Source of the DNA: Desulfobacterales bacterium
Lineage (GTDB): Bacteria > Desulfobacterota > Desulfobacteria > Desulfobacterales > Desulfobacteraceae
Reading direction: 5' to 3'
Assembly (NCBI GenBank): GCA_022361135.1
Contig: JAKSBM010000017.1
Location: forward strand, 1-9,853
DNA: 9,853 bases
The position numbers and the translations under genes were made by a program. Shown here piece after piece: positions 1-6,515 of the stretch (its first letter is position 1; the number at the start of each line of letters is the position of its first letter). The notes under the pieces are model-generated. The model was not told the origin of the DNA. It saw only the letters and a program-made list of their open reading frames with translations, and did not search any database.

Positions 1-1
1 C

Positions 2-1387
2 ACCTTCCAGGCCGGCAGGTCCGGGGAGTTCGCCGCCTACGGCCTGGCTGCGAACCTGACGGAGCTCGGCTTCTCCCTGGGCCGCATGAAGACCGGCACC
101 CCGCCGCGCCTCAACCGGCACACCATCGACTTCGACCGGTTCACCCCCCACTGGGCGGACGAAAAGGCGCGCCCCTTCTCATTCTCCACGAAGTCGGTGA
201 ATCCCGAACAGCTCCCCAGCTTCATGGGCCACACCACCGAGAGGAGCCGGGCGATCGTCATGGAGAACCTGGACCGCTCCCCCCTCTACAGCGGGACCAT
301 CCGGGGCGTCTCCGCCCGCTACTGTCCCTCCTTCGAGGACAAGGCCGTCAAGTTCCCGGACCGCACCACCCACCACGTGATCCTCCAGCCGGAGGGCTAC
401 GACACCGACGAGATCTACGCCAGCGGCCTTGGCAACAGCCTGCCCATGGACGTCCAGGTCCCCTTCGTCCGCTCCGTTCCGGGGCTGGAGGAGGCGGAGA
501 TCATGCGCCCCGCCTACGCCATCGAGTACGACTTCCTGGATCCCCTCCAGCTCCGCCAGACCCTGGAGACCAAGAGGGTCGCGGGTCTCTACATGGCCGG
601 GCAGGTGAACGGCACCTCCGGTTACGAGGAGGCGGCGGCCCAGGGGCTCTGGGCCGGCATCAACGCGGCGTGCCGGGTCCAGGAGCGCCCCCCCTTCATC
701 CTGGACCGCTCCCAGGCCTACATGGGGGTGATGGTGGACGACCTGGTCACCCGGGGCACCCAGGAGCCCTACCGCATGTTCACCTCACGGGCGGAATACC
801 GCCTCCTGCTCCGGGAGGACAATGCCGACCTGAGACTGGCTGAACTGGCCTGCGACTACGGCCTGGTCACCCCGGAAGCCCTGGCCTTTACCCGGGAAAT
901 CACCCGCCAGACCCAGTCGGAAATCATCCGGGTGAAAAGGGAAGTGATCAAACCCACGGACAGGGTCAACGCCTTTTTGTCCGCCCACAAGACCAACCCC
1001 ATCACCACCGGGGTGAAGATGGAACAGCTGCTGAAGCGGGCGGAACTCAGCTACCCCATCCTCAAGGAAATCTCCCCGGCACCGGAGCCCATCCACACCC
1101 GGGCGGAAAAACAGGTGGAAATCGAAATCAAATACGAAGGCTATATCAAGCGCCAGCTCAATGAGATCAAAAAATTCAAGGATCTGGAAAAGATCAAGAT
1201 CCCGGACAACTTTGACTATGACCAGGCCCACGGACTTTCCAACGAAATCCGTGAAAAACTGGTGCGGATCCAGCCCAAATCCCTGGGCCAGGCCTCCCGG
1301 ACGGACGGCATGACCCCGGCGGCCATATCCGTCCTCATGGTTGCCATTGCAGCGGGCAAAGCCCCCAAGGACTCCCCGGAGAAGTGA
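2..1387 (+). CDS. mnmG: tRNA uridine-5-carboxymethylaminomethyl modification enzyme MnmG (GidA), 5'-truncated
   Basis: MnmG works with MnmE to install the carboxymethylaminomethyl (or aminomethyl) group on wobble U34 of tRNAs, using FAD, NADH and methylene-THF. The frame is open from base 2, so the start and the N-terminal FAD-binding GxGxxG lie upstream; 461 of the usual roughly 620-630 residues are visible. Family signatures in order: FQAGRSGE at the left edge, KTGTPPRL (nt 86-109), RYCPSFEDK with the conserved redox cysteine (TGT 323-325), [21 protein letters not shown], and [18 protein letters not shown] near nt 790-835. The C-terminal helical domain that binds MnmE and tRNA follows, ending in [16 protein letters not shown] and [17 protein letters not shown]. 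The stop is TGA at 1385-1387. rsmG (gidB), a frequent neighbour of gidA, does not follow here. Glu and Lys codon use changes sharply around nt 790-840 (see findings). Identity is certain. Confidence 0.97.
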   Translation, partial: TFQAGRSGEFAAYGLAANLTELGFSLGRMKTGTPPRLNRHTIDFDRFTPHWADEKARPFSFSTKSVNPEQLPSFMGHTTERSRAIVMENLDRSPLYSGTIRGVSARYCPSFEDKAVKFPDRTTHHVILQPEGYDTDEIYASGLGNSLPMDVQVPFVRSVPGLEEAEIMRPAYAIEYDFLDPLQLRQTLETKRVAGLYMAGQVNGTSGYEEAAAQGLWAGINAACRVQERPPFILDRSQAYMGVMVDDLVTRGTQEPYRMFTSRAEYRLLLREDNADLRLAELACDYGLVTPEALAFTREITRQTQSEIIRVKREVIKPTDRVNAFLSAHKTNPITTGVKMEQLLKRAELSYPILKEISPAPEPIHTRAEKQVEIEIKYEGYIKRQLNEIKKFKDLEKIKIPDNFDYDQAHGLSNEIREKLVRIQPKSLGQASRTDGMTPAAISVLMVAIAAGKAPKDSPEK

Positions 1388-1399
1388 TGGGAGTCCCCC

Positions 1400-1427
1400 T
1401 TGACTTGTGGAGGGGCTGGCTTATCAT
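1400..1427 (+). promoter_or_regulatory. Putative sigma70-type promoter of the J-protein/hpt/zinc-ribbon operon
   Basis: TTGACT (1400-1405) and TATCAT (1422-1427) are separated by 16 bp; each hexamer matches the consensus at 5 of 6 positions. Initiation would fall about 35 nt before the J-protein start. CCCCT (1396-1400) and AGGGG (1411-1415) form a short inverted repeat that overlaps the -35 box. No sigma32-like CCCCAT-type -10 is seen, so heat-shock control is not evident. Confidence 0.6.
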
Positions 1428-1469
1428 TTTTTTATTCTCTACGTTAAAACTTAGTAAAAGGACAGAACC

Positions 1470-2402
1470 ATGGCCGATGATTACTACAGCATACTGGGGG
1501 TGAGCAAAACCGCCAGTGCAGGCGAAATCAAGAAAGCCTATCGGAAGCTGGCGTTGAAATACCACCCCGATAAAACCAAGGGCGACAAAGCCCTTGAAGA
1601 TAAATTCAAAAAAATCTCCGAAGCCTATGCCGTACTCAGCGATCCGGAAAAACGGAACCAGTACGACACCTACGGCTCTGCCGATTTCCAGCAGAGATTC
1701 TCCCAGGAAGACATCTTCCGGAACTTCGATTTGGGGGACATCCTCAAGGAGTTTGGTTTCGGCGGAGGCGCCTTTGGCGGCGGTCCCCGGAGACGGAGCT
1801 TTTCCGGCGGGGGCGGCAACCCCTTTTTCCAGAACATGGGCGGGGGCGGATTCCACCAGCATCAGCAGCAACCCCGGACCCCGGGAAAAAACCTGGAATA
1901 TGAAATCCCCCTCACCGTGGAAGAATTGATCCAGGGCACCAAAAAGACCATCACCATCAGCCAGGGCGGCACAGCCAAGGCCGTGGAGGTCAAAATTCCC
2001 AAGGGACTGACCCAGGGGAAAAAGATCCGCCTGGCCGGCAAGGGCGAACCCAGCCCCAACGGCGGCACCACCGGACACCTTTATATTAAGTCCGCCCCCA
2101 TCAACAGCCCGACCATTACCATTGAGGGCAACGATATTTTACTCACCCGGGAGGTGCTTTTGACCCAGGCTCTGCTGGGAGACAAGGTGGAAATCACCAC
2201 CCCTGGGGGCAAAACCATGAACCTGACATTGCCCCCGGGAATCCAGCATAAAGCCAAGATGCGACTGACCGGCCACGGGATCCCCCACATGAAAGGAAAT
2301 GGTTGCGGAGATCTCTATGTTGTGGTTAGTATAAAGATGCCAAAAGAGTTAACTGAAGCACAAATCCAATTAATCAAAGACCTTAAAAACACAGGACTAT
2401 AA
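1470..2402 (+). CDS. cbpA: CbpA-type DnaJ/Hsp40 co-chaperone (J domain, G/F region, C-terminal substrate domains, no zinc finger)
   Basis: This is a cytoplasmic Hsp40 that should stimulate DnaK ATPase and deliver unfolded clients. Of its 310 residues, 1-70 form the J domain, with the essential HPD at 32-34 after a basic helix II ([11 protein letters not shown]). A Gly/Phe-rich linker follows at about 85-135 ([18 protein letters not shown]). The two beta-rich DnaJ C-terminal domains occupy about 140-305. The four CxxCxGxG repeats of classical DnaJ are absent, so this is a class II, CbpA/DjlA-like J-protein rather than housekeeping DnaJ. The start is set by AAAAGGA at 1456-1462, seven nt before the ATG. 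The gene heads a probable operon: hpt begins 6 nt after its stop. The last 27 or so codons are strikingly A+T-rich compared with the rest. The exact subfamily name is less sure than the class. Confidence 0.92.
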   Translation: MADDYYSILGVSKTASAGEIKKAYRKLALKYHPDKTKGDKALEDKFKKISEAYAVLSDPEKRNQYDTYGSADFQQRFSQEDIFRNFDLGDILKEFGFGGGAFGGGPRRRSFSGGGGNPFFQNMGGGGFHQHQQQPRTPGKNLEYEIPLTVEELIQGTKKTITISQGGTAKAVEVKIPKGLTQGKKIRLAGKGEPSPNGGTTGHLYIKSAPINSPTITIEGNDILLTREVLLTQALLGDKVEITTPGGKTMNLTLPPGIQHKAKMRLTGHGIPHMKGNGCGDLYVVVSIKMPKELTEAQIQLIKDLKNTGL

Positions 2403-2408
2403 CCCACC

Positions 2409-2924
2409 ATGCCCGAATTTATTCCCCTTATTTCCGAAGAAGAAATCAAAGCCAAAGTCAAAGAAATCGGAAAACGGATTTCCGAAGACTACAAGGATAA
2501 GGACCTGGTGCTGGTGGGCATCCTCAAGGGTTCATTCATTTTCCTGGCCGATCTGACCCGCCAGATCACCGTGGACCACGAAATTGATCTCATTGGGGCC
2601 TCCTCTTACGACGGCCTTGCCTCCACCGGCCAGATCGTTTTCACCAAACAGCCCGACCTGGAACTCAAGGGCCGGGACGTCATTCTGGTGGAGGACATCG
2701 TCGACACCGGAAGAACCCTGGTGAAAATCGTGGAATTCGTTAAACTGCTCAACCCCAACTCCGTTTCCATCTGTACCCTCATCGACAAAAAAGAGCGTCG
2801 GGAGCAGGATCTGCATGTGGATTACGGCTGTTTTTCCCTTGAAAAAGGCTTCCTTGTCGGCTATGGACTGGACTATAATGAACAATACAGGAATCTGCCT
2901 GCAATCTTTGATTTAAAATTGTAA
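2409..2924 (+). CDS. hpt: Hypoxanthine (guanine) phosphoribosyltransferase
   Basis: The enzyme salvages hypoxanthine, and usually guanine, with PRPP to give IMP or GMP in the cytosol. Its 171 residues are the normal length for bacterial HPRT. Visible motifs are the loop I segment GILKGSFIFLADL (37-49) with the LKG cis-peptide, the flexible-loop SSYDG (65-69), and the PRPP-binding signature VILVEDIVDTGRTL (91-104) with acidic E95/D96 and catalytic D99. The base-binding tail is GFLVGYGLDYNEQYRNLP (147-164). It lies 6 nt behind the J-protein gene and 16 nt before the zinc-ribbon gene, which suggests co-transcription. The Shine-Dalgarno is weak (AGGA at 2393-2396, 12 nt from the ATG), so translation may depend partly on coupling to the upstream gene. 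Confidence 0.96.
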   Translation: MPEFIPLISEEEIKAKVKEIGKRISEDYKDKDLVLVGILKGSFIFLADLTRQITVDHEIDLIGASSYDGLASTGQIVFTKQPDLELKGRDVILVEDIVDTGRTLVKIVEFVKLLNPNSVSICTLIDKKERREQDLHVDYGCFSLEKGFLVGYGLDYNEQYRNLPAIFDLKL

Positions 2925-2940
2925 AACCGGGAGAAGCAAA

Positions 2941-5352
2941 ATGATCATCACCTGCGAGGAATGCTCTACCCGCTTTAATTTGGATGAAGCCCTCCTCAAG
3001 CCCGAGGGATCCAAGGTAAGGTGCAGTCGCTGTAAAAGCGTGTTTACAGCCGTTCCACCCCAGAGCGAACCCGTCATTGAACTCTCAGACCCTGCGCCAC
3101 CGTCCTTTACCGGTGATGATCCCCCCGACCCAGATACCCTTCCCCGGGAAGGTGCCCCGTCCCCGGAACCCGGGGACCTGGACTTTGAATTTGAATTCGA
3201 AGATCCCAATGCCCTGGACATCGAAGCCGAAGGCGACTCGGAAGATCCCCACGCCATTCCCACCTTTGACGTGTCGGATTTCCACGATTTATCCGAGGAG
3301 CCCTCCCCCACACCGGGAAAACCCACGGCGGAAGCCACCCTGGATTCCAATTCCATCGACATTGAAATCCAATTTGACGATCCGGAATCAGAAGAAGAAA
3401 CCGAAGCCGACCACCCTGAACCGGAAACGGCCCCGGCCGAACCGGAGATGGAATTTCCCGAAATGGAATTCCCGGAGCCCGAAGAAACAAAAGAAGAGCC
3501 CCCAGCCCCCGTGGCGGATCCGGAACCGGAAACCCCGGATGCCAATTTTGATTTTGGGGATGATGCCCTTTCCTTTGATGATGACTTCCTCTCGGACACG
3601 GAAAATTCCGACGATTCAGACCCCTTCCCGGACATTGAAATGGAAGAGTTTGATCTGGGAGAAGAGTTGCCCAAGGCCAGGGATGCCGAAGCCGATCTGT
3701 TTGACCTGCCCGAAGACTCGGATGAAGACGGTGAAATGGCCCTGCCCGATATGATGGCGGACCCAGACTTGGAAGCCGACGAAATGGATCCATCGGACGA
3801 GCCGGAAGAAGCCATCCCCGATTTGGATGCCGGTCCGGAATTCACCGAAGAATTGGAAGTGGCAGAAGAAGAGGTTTCCCTGTCCGAAATGGGAACCGCC
3901 ATTGAGGCGGAATCCGACGAAGACCCCGGCCTCCCCGACATGGCCTTTGACAATGATGTGAAAAAAGACTTCTTTGACATGGGCGAAGAAGAAGACAGCC
4001 CGGAATCCTTTCCCGAAGATGACATGGAAATTCCCGAATCCCTGGCCAACCTGGAATTGGACATGAATGGGGATGCGGATTCCAGCGGCATGGCCGACGC
4101 CCCCCTCCCCGCCCCGGTGGAAATCCCCCGGGAGGAGGAAGACTTTTCCCAGGTGGAAGACCCCACCGTGGAATCATCACCGGATGGAGCCTTTTCCGAC
4201 TTCACCCCGGAGCCGGAACCCCAAGAGGTCTCCCCGGAACCCCAGGCCGAAGAAATCATCCCCCCCACGGAATCCGATGAAACCATGGATTCCTGGGAGG
4301 AGGCCCACAAGGCCACCGCCTTTGAATTTCTGGACCAGGCAATGAAAGGCAAACCCCGGGAAGATTCCCCGGAACCAGAAATGGACGCCCCGGAACCCAT
4401 GGATCCCGAAACCACCGATTCCGGGGAAGAAATAACGCCCCCGGCAGAGTCTTTCAACGACCTTGGAGAAGCCACGCCCCTGTCGGATATGGATCTGGAA
4501 GAAAACGATTTTTCAGATTATGACACCGTCCTGGAACAGGACACCTCCCCGGCCCCGGCCATCCCCGTTCCCGAGGATGAACTTCCCCCCCTCCCGGAGG
4601 GCCTGGAAACCGAAGAGATCCATTTTGAAACCCCGCCCTCCAAGGCCCCCGTGACCGTTGATGAGCCCCCGGCTATCCCCGAAGAGGAGTCCCAAACCCA
4701 AGAACCACCGCCCCTGCCACCCCGCACCAGCCCCTTGATTGAAAAGGCCGGCCTGGACCAGGAGCCCCCGGCCAAAAAACACCGGAAGAAAATGGGCATG
4801 GGTGCCCCCATCAAAGTCCTGGCCACCCTCTTTTTCCTTTTGGTGGCCGTATACGTGGTCAACCTCATGGCCGGACTCAAGCTCCCCCTGGTGTCCGAGA
4901 TTAAAATTCCCATGGTGGAACAGCTCCTGAAGAAGGAAACCGAACCCGCCGTGGAAATCCCCAATCCCAGGCCGGACCAGAAAACCGTCATCGGCCGCTT
5001 TGTGACCAATGATTCCACCGGAGACCTGTTCATCATCACCGGCCAGGTGGAGAACCCCTCCACCATCCATTACACCGATATCCAGGTGAAGGGCACCCTG
5101 CTCAAGGCCGGTAAGGTGGCCGCCGTCAGCCAGGTGGCCTTCTGCGGCAACATCATCTCCGAAGAGGTCCTCAAGTCCGGCAACATTGCCGATATCACGG
5201 CCCAACTCACCGTCCCGGCAGGAATTTCAACCAATGCCCATGCCGCCCCCGGCGCAACGGTTCCCTTTATGCTGGTTTTCTCGGATTTGCCGGAAGACCT
5301 GAAAAATTTCACCGTTGAGGTGGCAAATTTCAAAAAAAGGAATAAAAATTAA
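2941..5352 (+). CDS. Zinc-ribbon (MJ0042-type) membrane protein with very long acidic linker and C-terminal DUF3426 domain
   Basis: Function is unknown; proteins of this type occur in many Proteobacteria. Residues 1-36 form a four-cysteine zinc ribbon (C5, C8, C28, C31; CxxC-x19-CxxC). Residues from about 40 to 610 are a low-complexity tract dominated by Glu, Asp and Pro with scattered Ser, including short repeats such as EMEFPEMEFPEPEE; it is probably disordered. A basic patch KKHRKK precedes one membrane helix at about 624-645 (IKVLATLFFLLVAVYVVNLM), predicting a cytoplasmic N-terminus and an extracytoplasmic C-terminus. Residues about 665-803 resemble DUF3426, a beta-rich domain (IGRFVTNDSTGDLFIITGQV, then FMLVFSDLPEDLKNFTVEVA). 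The start is backed by GGGAG at 2929-2933. It is last in the putative J-protein/hpt operon, with 50 nt to the tRNA. Domain calls are confident; the role is not. Confidence 0.88.
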   Translation: MIITCEECSTRFNLDEALLKPEGSKVRCSRCKSVFTAVPPQSEPVIELSDPAPPSFTGDDPPDPDTLPREGAPSPEPGDLDFEFEFEDPNALDIEAEGDSEDPHAIPTFDVSDFHDLSEEPSPTPGKPTAEATLDSNSIDIEIQFDDPESEEETEADHPEPETAPAEPEMEFPEMEFPEPEETKEEPPAPVADPEPETPDANFDFGDDALSFDDDFLSDTENSDDSDPFPDIEMEEFDLGEELPKARDAEADLFDLPEDSDEDGEMALPDMMADPDLEADEMDPSDEPEEAIPDLDAGPEFTEELEVAEEEVSLSEMGTAIEAESDEDPGLPDMAFDNDVKKDFFDMGEEEDSPESFPEDDMEIPESLANLELDMNGDADSSGMADAPLPAPVEIPREEEDFSQVEDPTVESSPDGAFSDFTPEPEPQEVSPEPQAEEIIPPTESDETMDSWEEAHKATAFEFLDQAMKGKPREDSPEPEMDAPEPMDPETTDSGEEITPPAESFNDLGEATPLSDMDLEENDFSDYDTVLEQDTSPAPAIPVPEDELPPLPEGLETEEIHFETPPSKAPVTVDEPPAIPEEESQTQEPPPLPPRTSPLIEKAGLDQEPPAKKHRKKMGMGAPIKVLATLFFLLVAVYVVNLMAGLKLPLVSEIKIPMVEQLLKKETEPAVEIPNPRPDQKTVIGRFVTNDSTGDLFIITGQVENPSTIHYTDIQVKGTLLKAGKVAAVSQVAFCGNIISEEVLKSGNIADITAQLTVPAGISTNAHAAPGATVPFMLVFSDLPEDLKNFTVEVANFKKRNKN

Positions 5353-5360
5353 AAAATCAT

Positions 5361-5389
5361 TTGACAGGTCCAAAATTCAATGGTACCTT
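5361..5389 (+). promoter_or_regulatory. Promoter of the tRNA gene
   Basis: A perfect TTGACA (5361-5366) stands 17 bp before TACCTT (5384-5389), which matches TATAAT at positions 1, 2 and 6. Initiation would fall close to 5396, about 7 nt before the mature tRNA 5' end, as usual for a single tRNA unit. The box begins only 8 nt after the stop of the preceding gene. The -35 is strong and the -10 is weak. Confidence 0.65.
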
Positions 5390-5402
5390 GTCTGAGTTTT
5401 TT

Positions 5403-5479
5403 GGCGACGTAGCTCAGTTGGTCAGAGCATGCGGCTCATATCCGCAGGGTCCGGAGTTCAAATCTCTGCGTCGCTACCA
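5403..5479 (+). tRNA. tRNA with CAT anticodon, most likely elongator tRNA-Met (CCA encoded)
   Basis: A full cloverleaf can be drawn. The acceptor stem is GGCGACG (5403-5409) with CGTCGCT (5469-5475), closed by a G1-U72 pair. The D arm is GCTC/GAGC, the anticodon stem TGCGG/CCGCA, and the loop CTCATAT (5435-5441) has anticodon CAT at 5437-5439. A five-base variable loop GGGTC is followed by the T arm CGGAG/CTCTG with loop TTCAAAT, discriminator A and encoded CCA (5477-5479). It lacks the initiator hallmarks (unpaired base 1-72 and three G-C pairs at the base of the anticodon stem). The acceptor with terminal G-U and A73 resembles Bacillus-type elongator tRNA-Met. A CAT anticodon could also mark the lysidine-modified tRNA-Ile2; the sequence favours Met but does not settle it. 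Confidence 0.95.
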
Positions 5480-5485
5480 GATAAT

Positions 5486-5522
5486 AAAAGCCCCTGAAAC
5501 GCTTTAGTTTCAGGGGCTTTTT
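5486..5522 (+). terminator. Rho-independent terminator after the tRNA
   Basis: AAAAGCCCCTGAAAC (5486-5500) and its perfect complement GTTTCAGGGGCTTTT (5507-5521) form a 15-bp stem with a 6-nt loop GCTTTA, ending in a run of five T (5518-5522). It starts 7 nt after the CCA end and closes the tRNA unit. The A-rich left arm paired to the T tract would let it act in the opposite direction too. Confidence 0.93.
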
Positions 5523-5770
5523 GTATTTCGGGTTAGGTGTTTTAGCCGTTTGGTACACTTTGGTACACGAGGCCAAACATGAGGTACCTGCAACAGCGGA
5601 CTTCGGGGTATGACTTCCCAACACGACCCCAGCCCCTCCACCCAAAACCCGGCCACTGATTCATCCCCCCAAAAAGCCCTTCCATGGGCACGCCTCCCCC
5701 ATACCACTGGAACTTGCTAGAGAGTCTCCAATTCCAAAGCAACCCAACAGCCAAAATACCCTTCCTCTCC
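5523..5770. other. Gene-free region downstream of the tRNA
   Basis: No convincing gene is seen on either strand. The stretch holds the tandem decamer at 5549-5568 and, from about 5610 to 5760, a C-rich top strand with short open frames that resemble no known protein. Its position against a tRNA 3' end, ahead of an accessory-looking gene pair, would suit decayed mobile-element DNA. No integrase reading frame or second copy of the tRNA 3' end could be recognised. Confidence 0.6.
5549..5568. repeat. Perfect tandem 10-bp direct repeat next to the tRNA
   Basis: TTTGGTACAC occurs twice in immediate tandem (5549-5558 and 5559-5568), 70 nt beyond the tRNA CCA end and 27 nt past the terminator. Short direct repeats beside tRNA genes are often arm-type binding sites of tyrosine integrases or part of attachment regions. 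Here that is inference, since no integrase or repeated tRNA end is seen. Related GGTACC hexamers lie at 5382-5387 and 5583-5588. Confidence 0.8.
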
Positions 5771-5801
5771 TTGACCTGTCTAAGGCTTCATACCCTATGA
5801 T
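5771..5801 (+). promoter_or_regulatory. Putative MerR-type promoter with a 19-bp spacer upstream of the GNAT gene
   Basis: TTGACC (5771-5776) and TATGAT (5796-5801) each match consensus at 5 of 6 positions but are 19 bp apart, the elongated spacing characteristic of MerR-family-activated promoters. Inside the spacer lies an imperfect dyad at 5778-5793, GTCTAAGG/CTTCATAC, where 5 of 8 symmetric pairs match. Its centre is within half a base of the spacer centre. A MerR-family gene lies about 700 nt downstream in the same orientation. The hexamers are seen directly; MerR control is inferred. Confidence 0.5.
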
Positions 5802-5844
5802 TCAAAATATTCACGTGGTATTTTCACCATGCCCAACACAATGG

Positions 5845-5854
5845 AAAAAAGGAG
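5845..5854 (+). promoter_or_regulatory. Ribosome binding site choosing the GNAT start
   Basis: AAAAAAGGAG ends 7 nt before the ATG at 5862, an ideal distance. The in-frame ATGs at 5829 and 5841 have no Shine-Dalgarno, so this site decides the start. Confidence 0.75.
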
Positions 5855-5861
5855 ATGGCCG

Positions 5862-6398
5862 ATGACATTGGAAATCAGGCAAACCACCCCGGGCGATTTA
5901 AACGATATTTTGCAAGTTCAAAAAGCGGCATTTGGAAACATTAAGGAAGCCGAGCTGACACAGGACCTATTGAATGACCCCACTGCAGAACCACGGCTTT
6001 CCTTACTGGCAGAGAAGGATGGTGAAGTCGTGGGGCATATCCTGTTCACGGCGGTTCATATTCCAGAATCCGACCTTGCTTGCTCCATCCTTGCGCCCCT
6101 GGCTGTGGTTCCCAAAGCGCAGGACCAAGGTGTTGGCGGCAAACTCATTGGTGCGGGCCTTGACGCACTGAAGGCATCCGGGGTCCATCTCGTCTTTGTG
6201 CTGGGGCACCCGTCCTATTATCCGAAATTTGGCTTTATTCCCGTACGGCCCCTTGCCATTGATGCGCCATATCCCATCCCCCATGAACATTGGGATGCGT
6301 GGATGTTCCAGGCTTTAAATCAAGCCCCCCTTTCGTCCGTGGCCAGCACCCTTGTTGTCTCGGACGCCTTATCCAGACCCCAGCATTGGCAGGAATAG
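5862..6398 (+). CDS. GNAT-family N-acetyltransferase (YhbS/COG3153-like)
   Basis: A predicted cytoplasmic acetyl-CoA-dependent N-acetyltransferase; the acceptor is unknown. From the preferred start it has 178 residues, beginning MTLEIRQTTPGD, the usual first strand of GNAT folds. Residues 57-66 (VVGHILFTAV) form the central strand. Motif A is at about 80-96 (LAVVPKAQDQGVGGKLI), with the Q-x-x-G-x-G pyrophosphate loop at Q87-G92. Motif B follows at 111-125 (VFVLGHPSYYPKFGF), the typical VLG-x-P-x-YY-x-x-FGF of the YhbS-type subgroup. An upstream ATG at 5829 would add 11 residues (MPNTMEKRRWP) but has no ribosome site. It is first in a probable two-gene unit with the MerR-methyltransferase 117 nt later, behind the 19-bp-spacer promoter. 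YhbS-type proteins have been linked to small-molecule or tRNA substrates; none can be chosen here. Confidence 0.87.
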   Translation: MTLEIRQTTPGDLNDILQVQKAAFGNIKEAELTQDLLNDPTAEPRLSLLAEKDGEVVGHILFTAVHIPESDLACSILAPLAVVPKAQDQGVGGKLIGAGLDALKASGVHLVFVLGHPSYYPKFGFIPVRPLAIDAPYPIPHEHWDAWMFQALNQAPLSSVASTLVVSDALSRPQHWQE

Positions 6399-6451
6399 AT
6401 TGGCAAACGGAGTTCCAACTGTTCAAACCGGCAATAATCCCATAGGATGAA

Positions 6452-6466
6452 AGGGGTTTTAACCCT
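6452..6466. promoter_or_regulatory. Possible operator dyad between the GNAT and MerR genes
   Basis: AGGGGTTTTAACCCT is a 15-bp imperfect palindrome with arms AGGG/CCCT plus one further T-A pair, lying 50 nt before the MerR-methyltransferase start. It could be a regulator site or a small hairpin. No convincing -35/-10 pair is seen around it, so the MerR gene is probably read through from the GNAT promoter. Confidence 0.25.
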
Positions 6467-6515
6467 GCCCTGTCCAGGCCAAAACCGTATGAATCCAGGA
6501 GATAAGGCAATCACC

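Noticed and set aside
1335..2078. 247-residue minus-strand frame opposite the J-protein gene
   Set aside because: Low-complexity shadow of the Gly/Phe-rich coding sequence with no recognisable domain.
2913..4475. 520-residue Ser/Gly-rich open frame on the minus strand
   Set aside because: It is the mirror of the acidic tract: GAA, GAC and CCG codons read backwards rarely give stops. It has no ribosome site or domain, and it overlaps a well-supported gene.
5403..5479. Initiator tRNA-fMet
   Set aside because: Bases 1 and 72 pair (G-U), and the anticodon stem lacks the three consecutive G-C pairs next to the loop.
5829..5861. Earlier ATG for the GNAT protein
   Set aside because: No Shine-Dalgarno; the ATG at 5862 has an ideal AAAAAAGGAG and gives the standard GNAT N-terminus.
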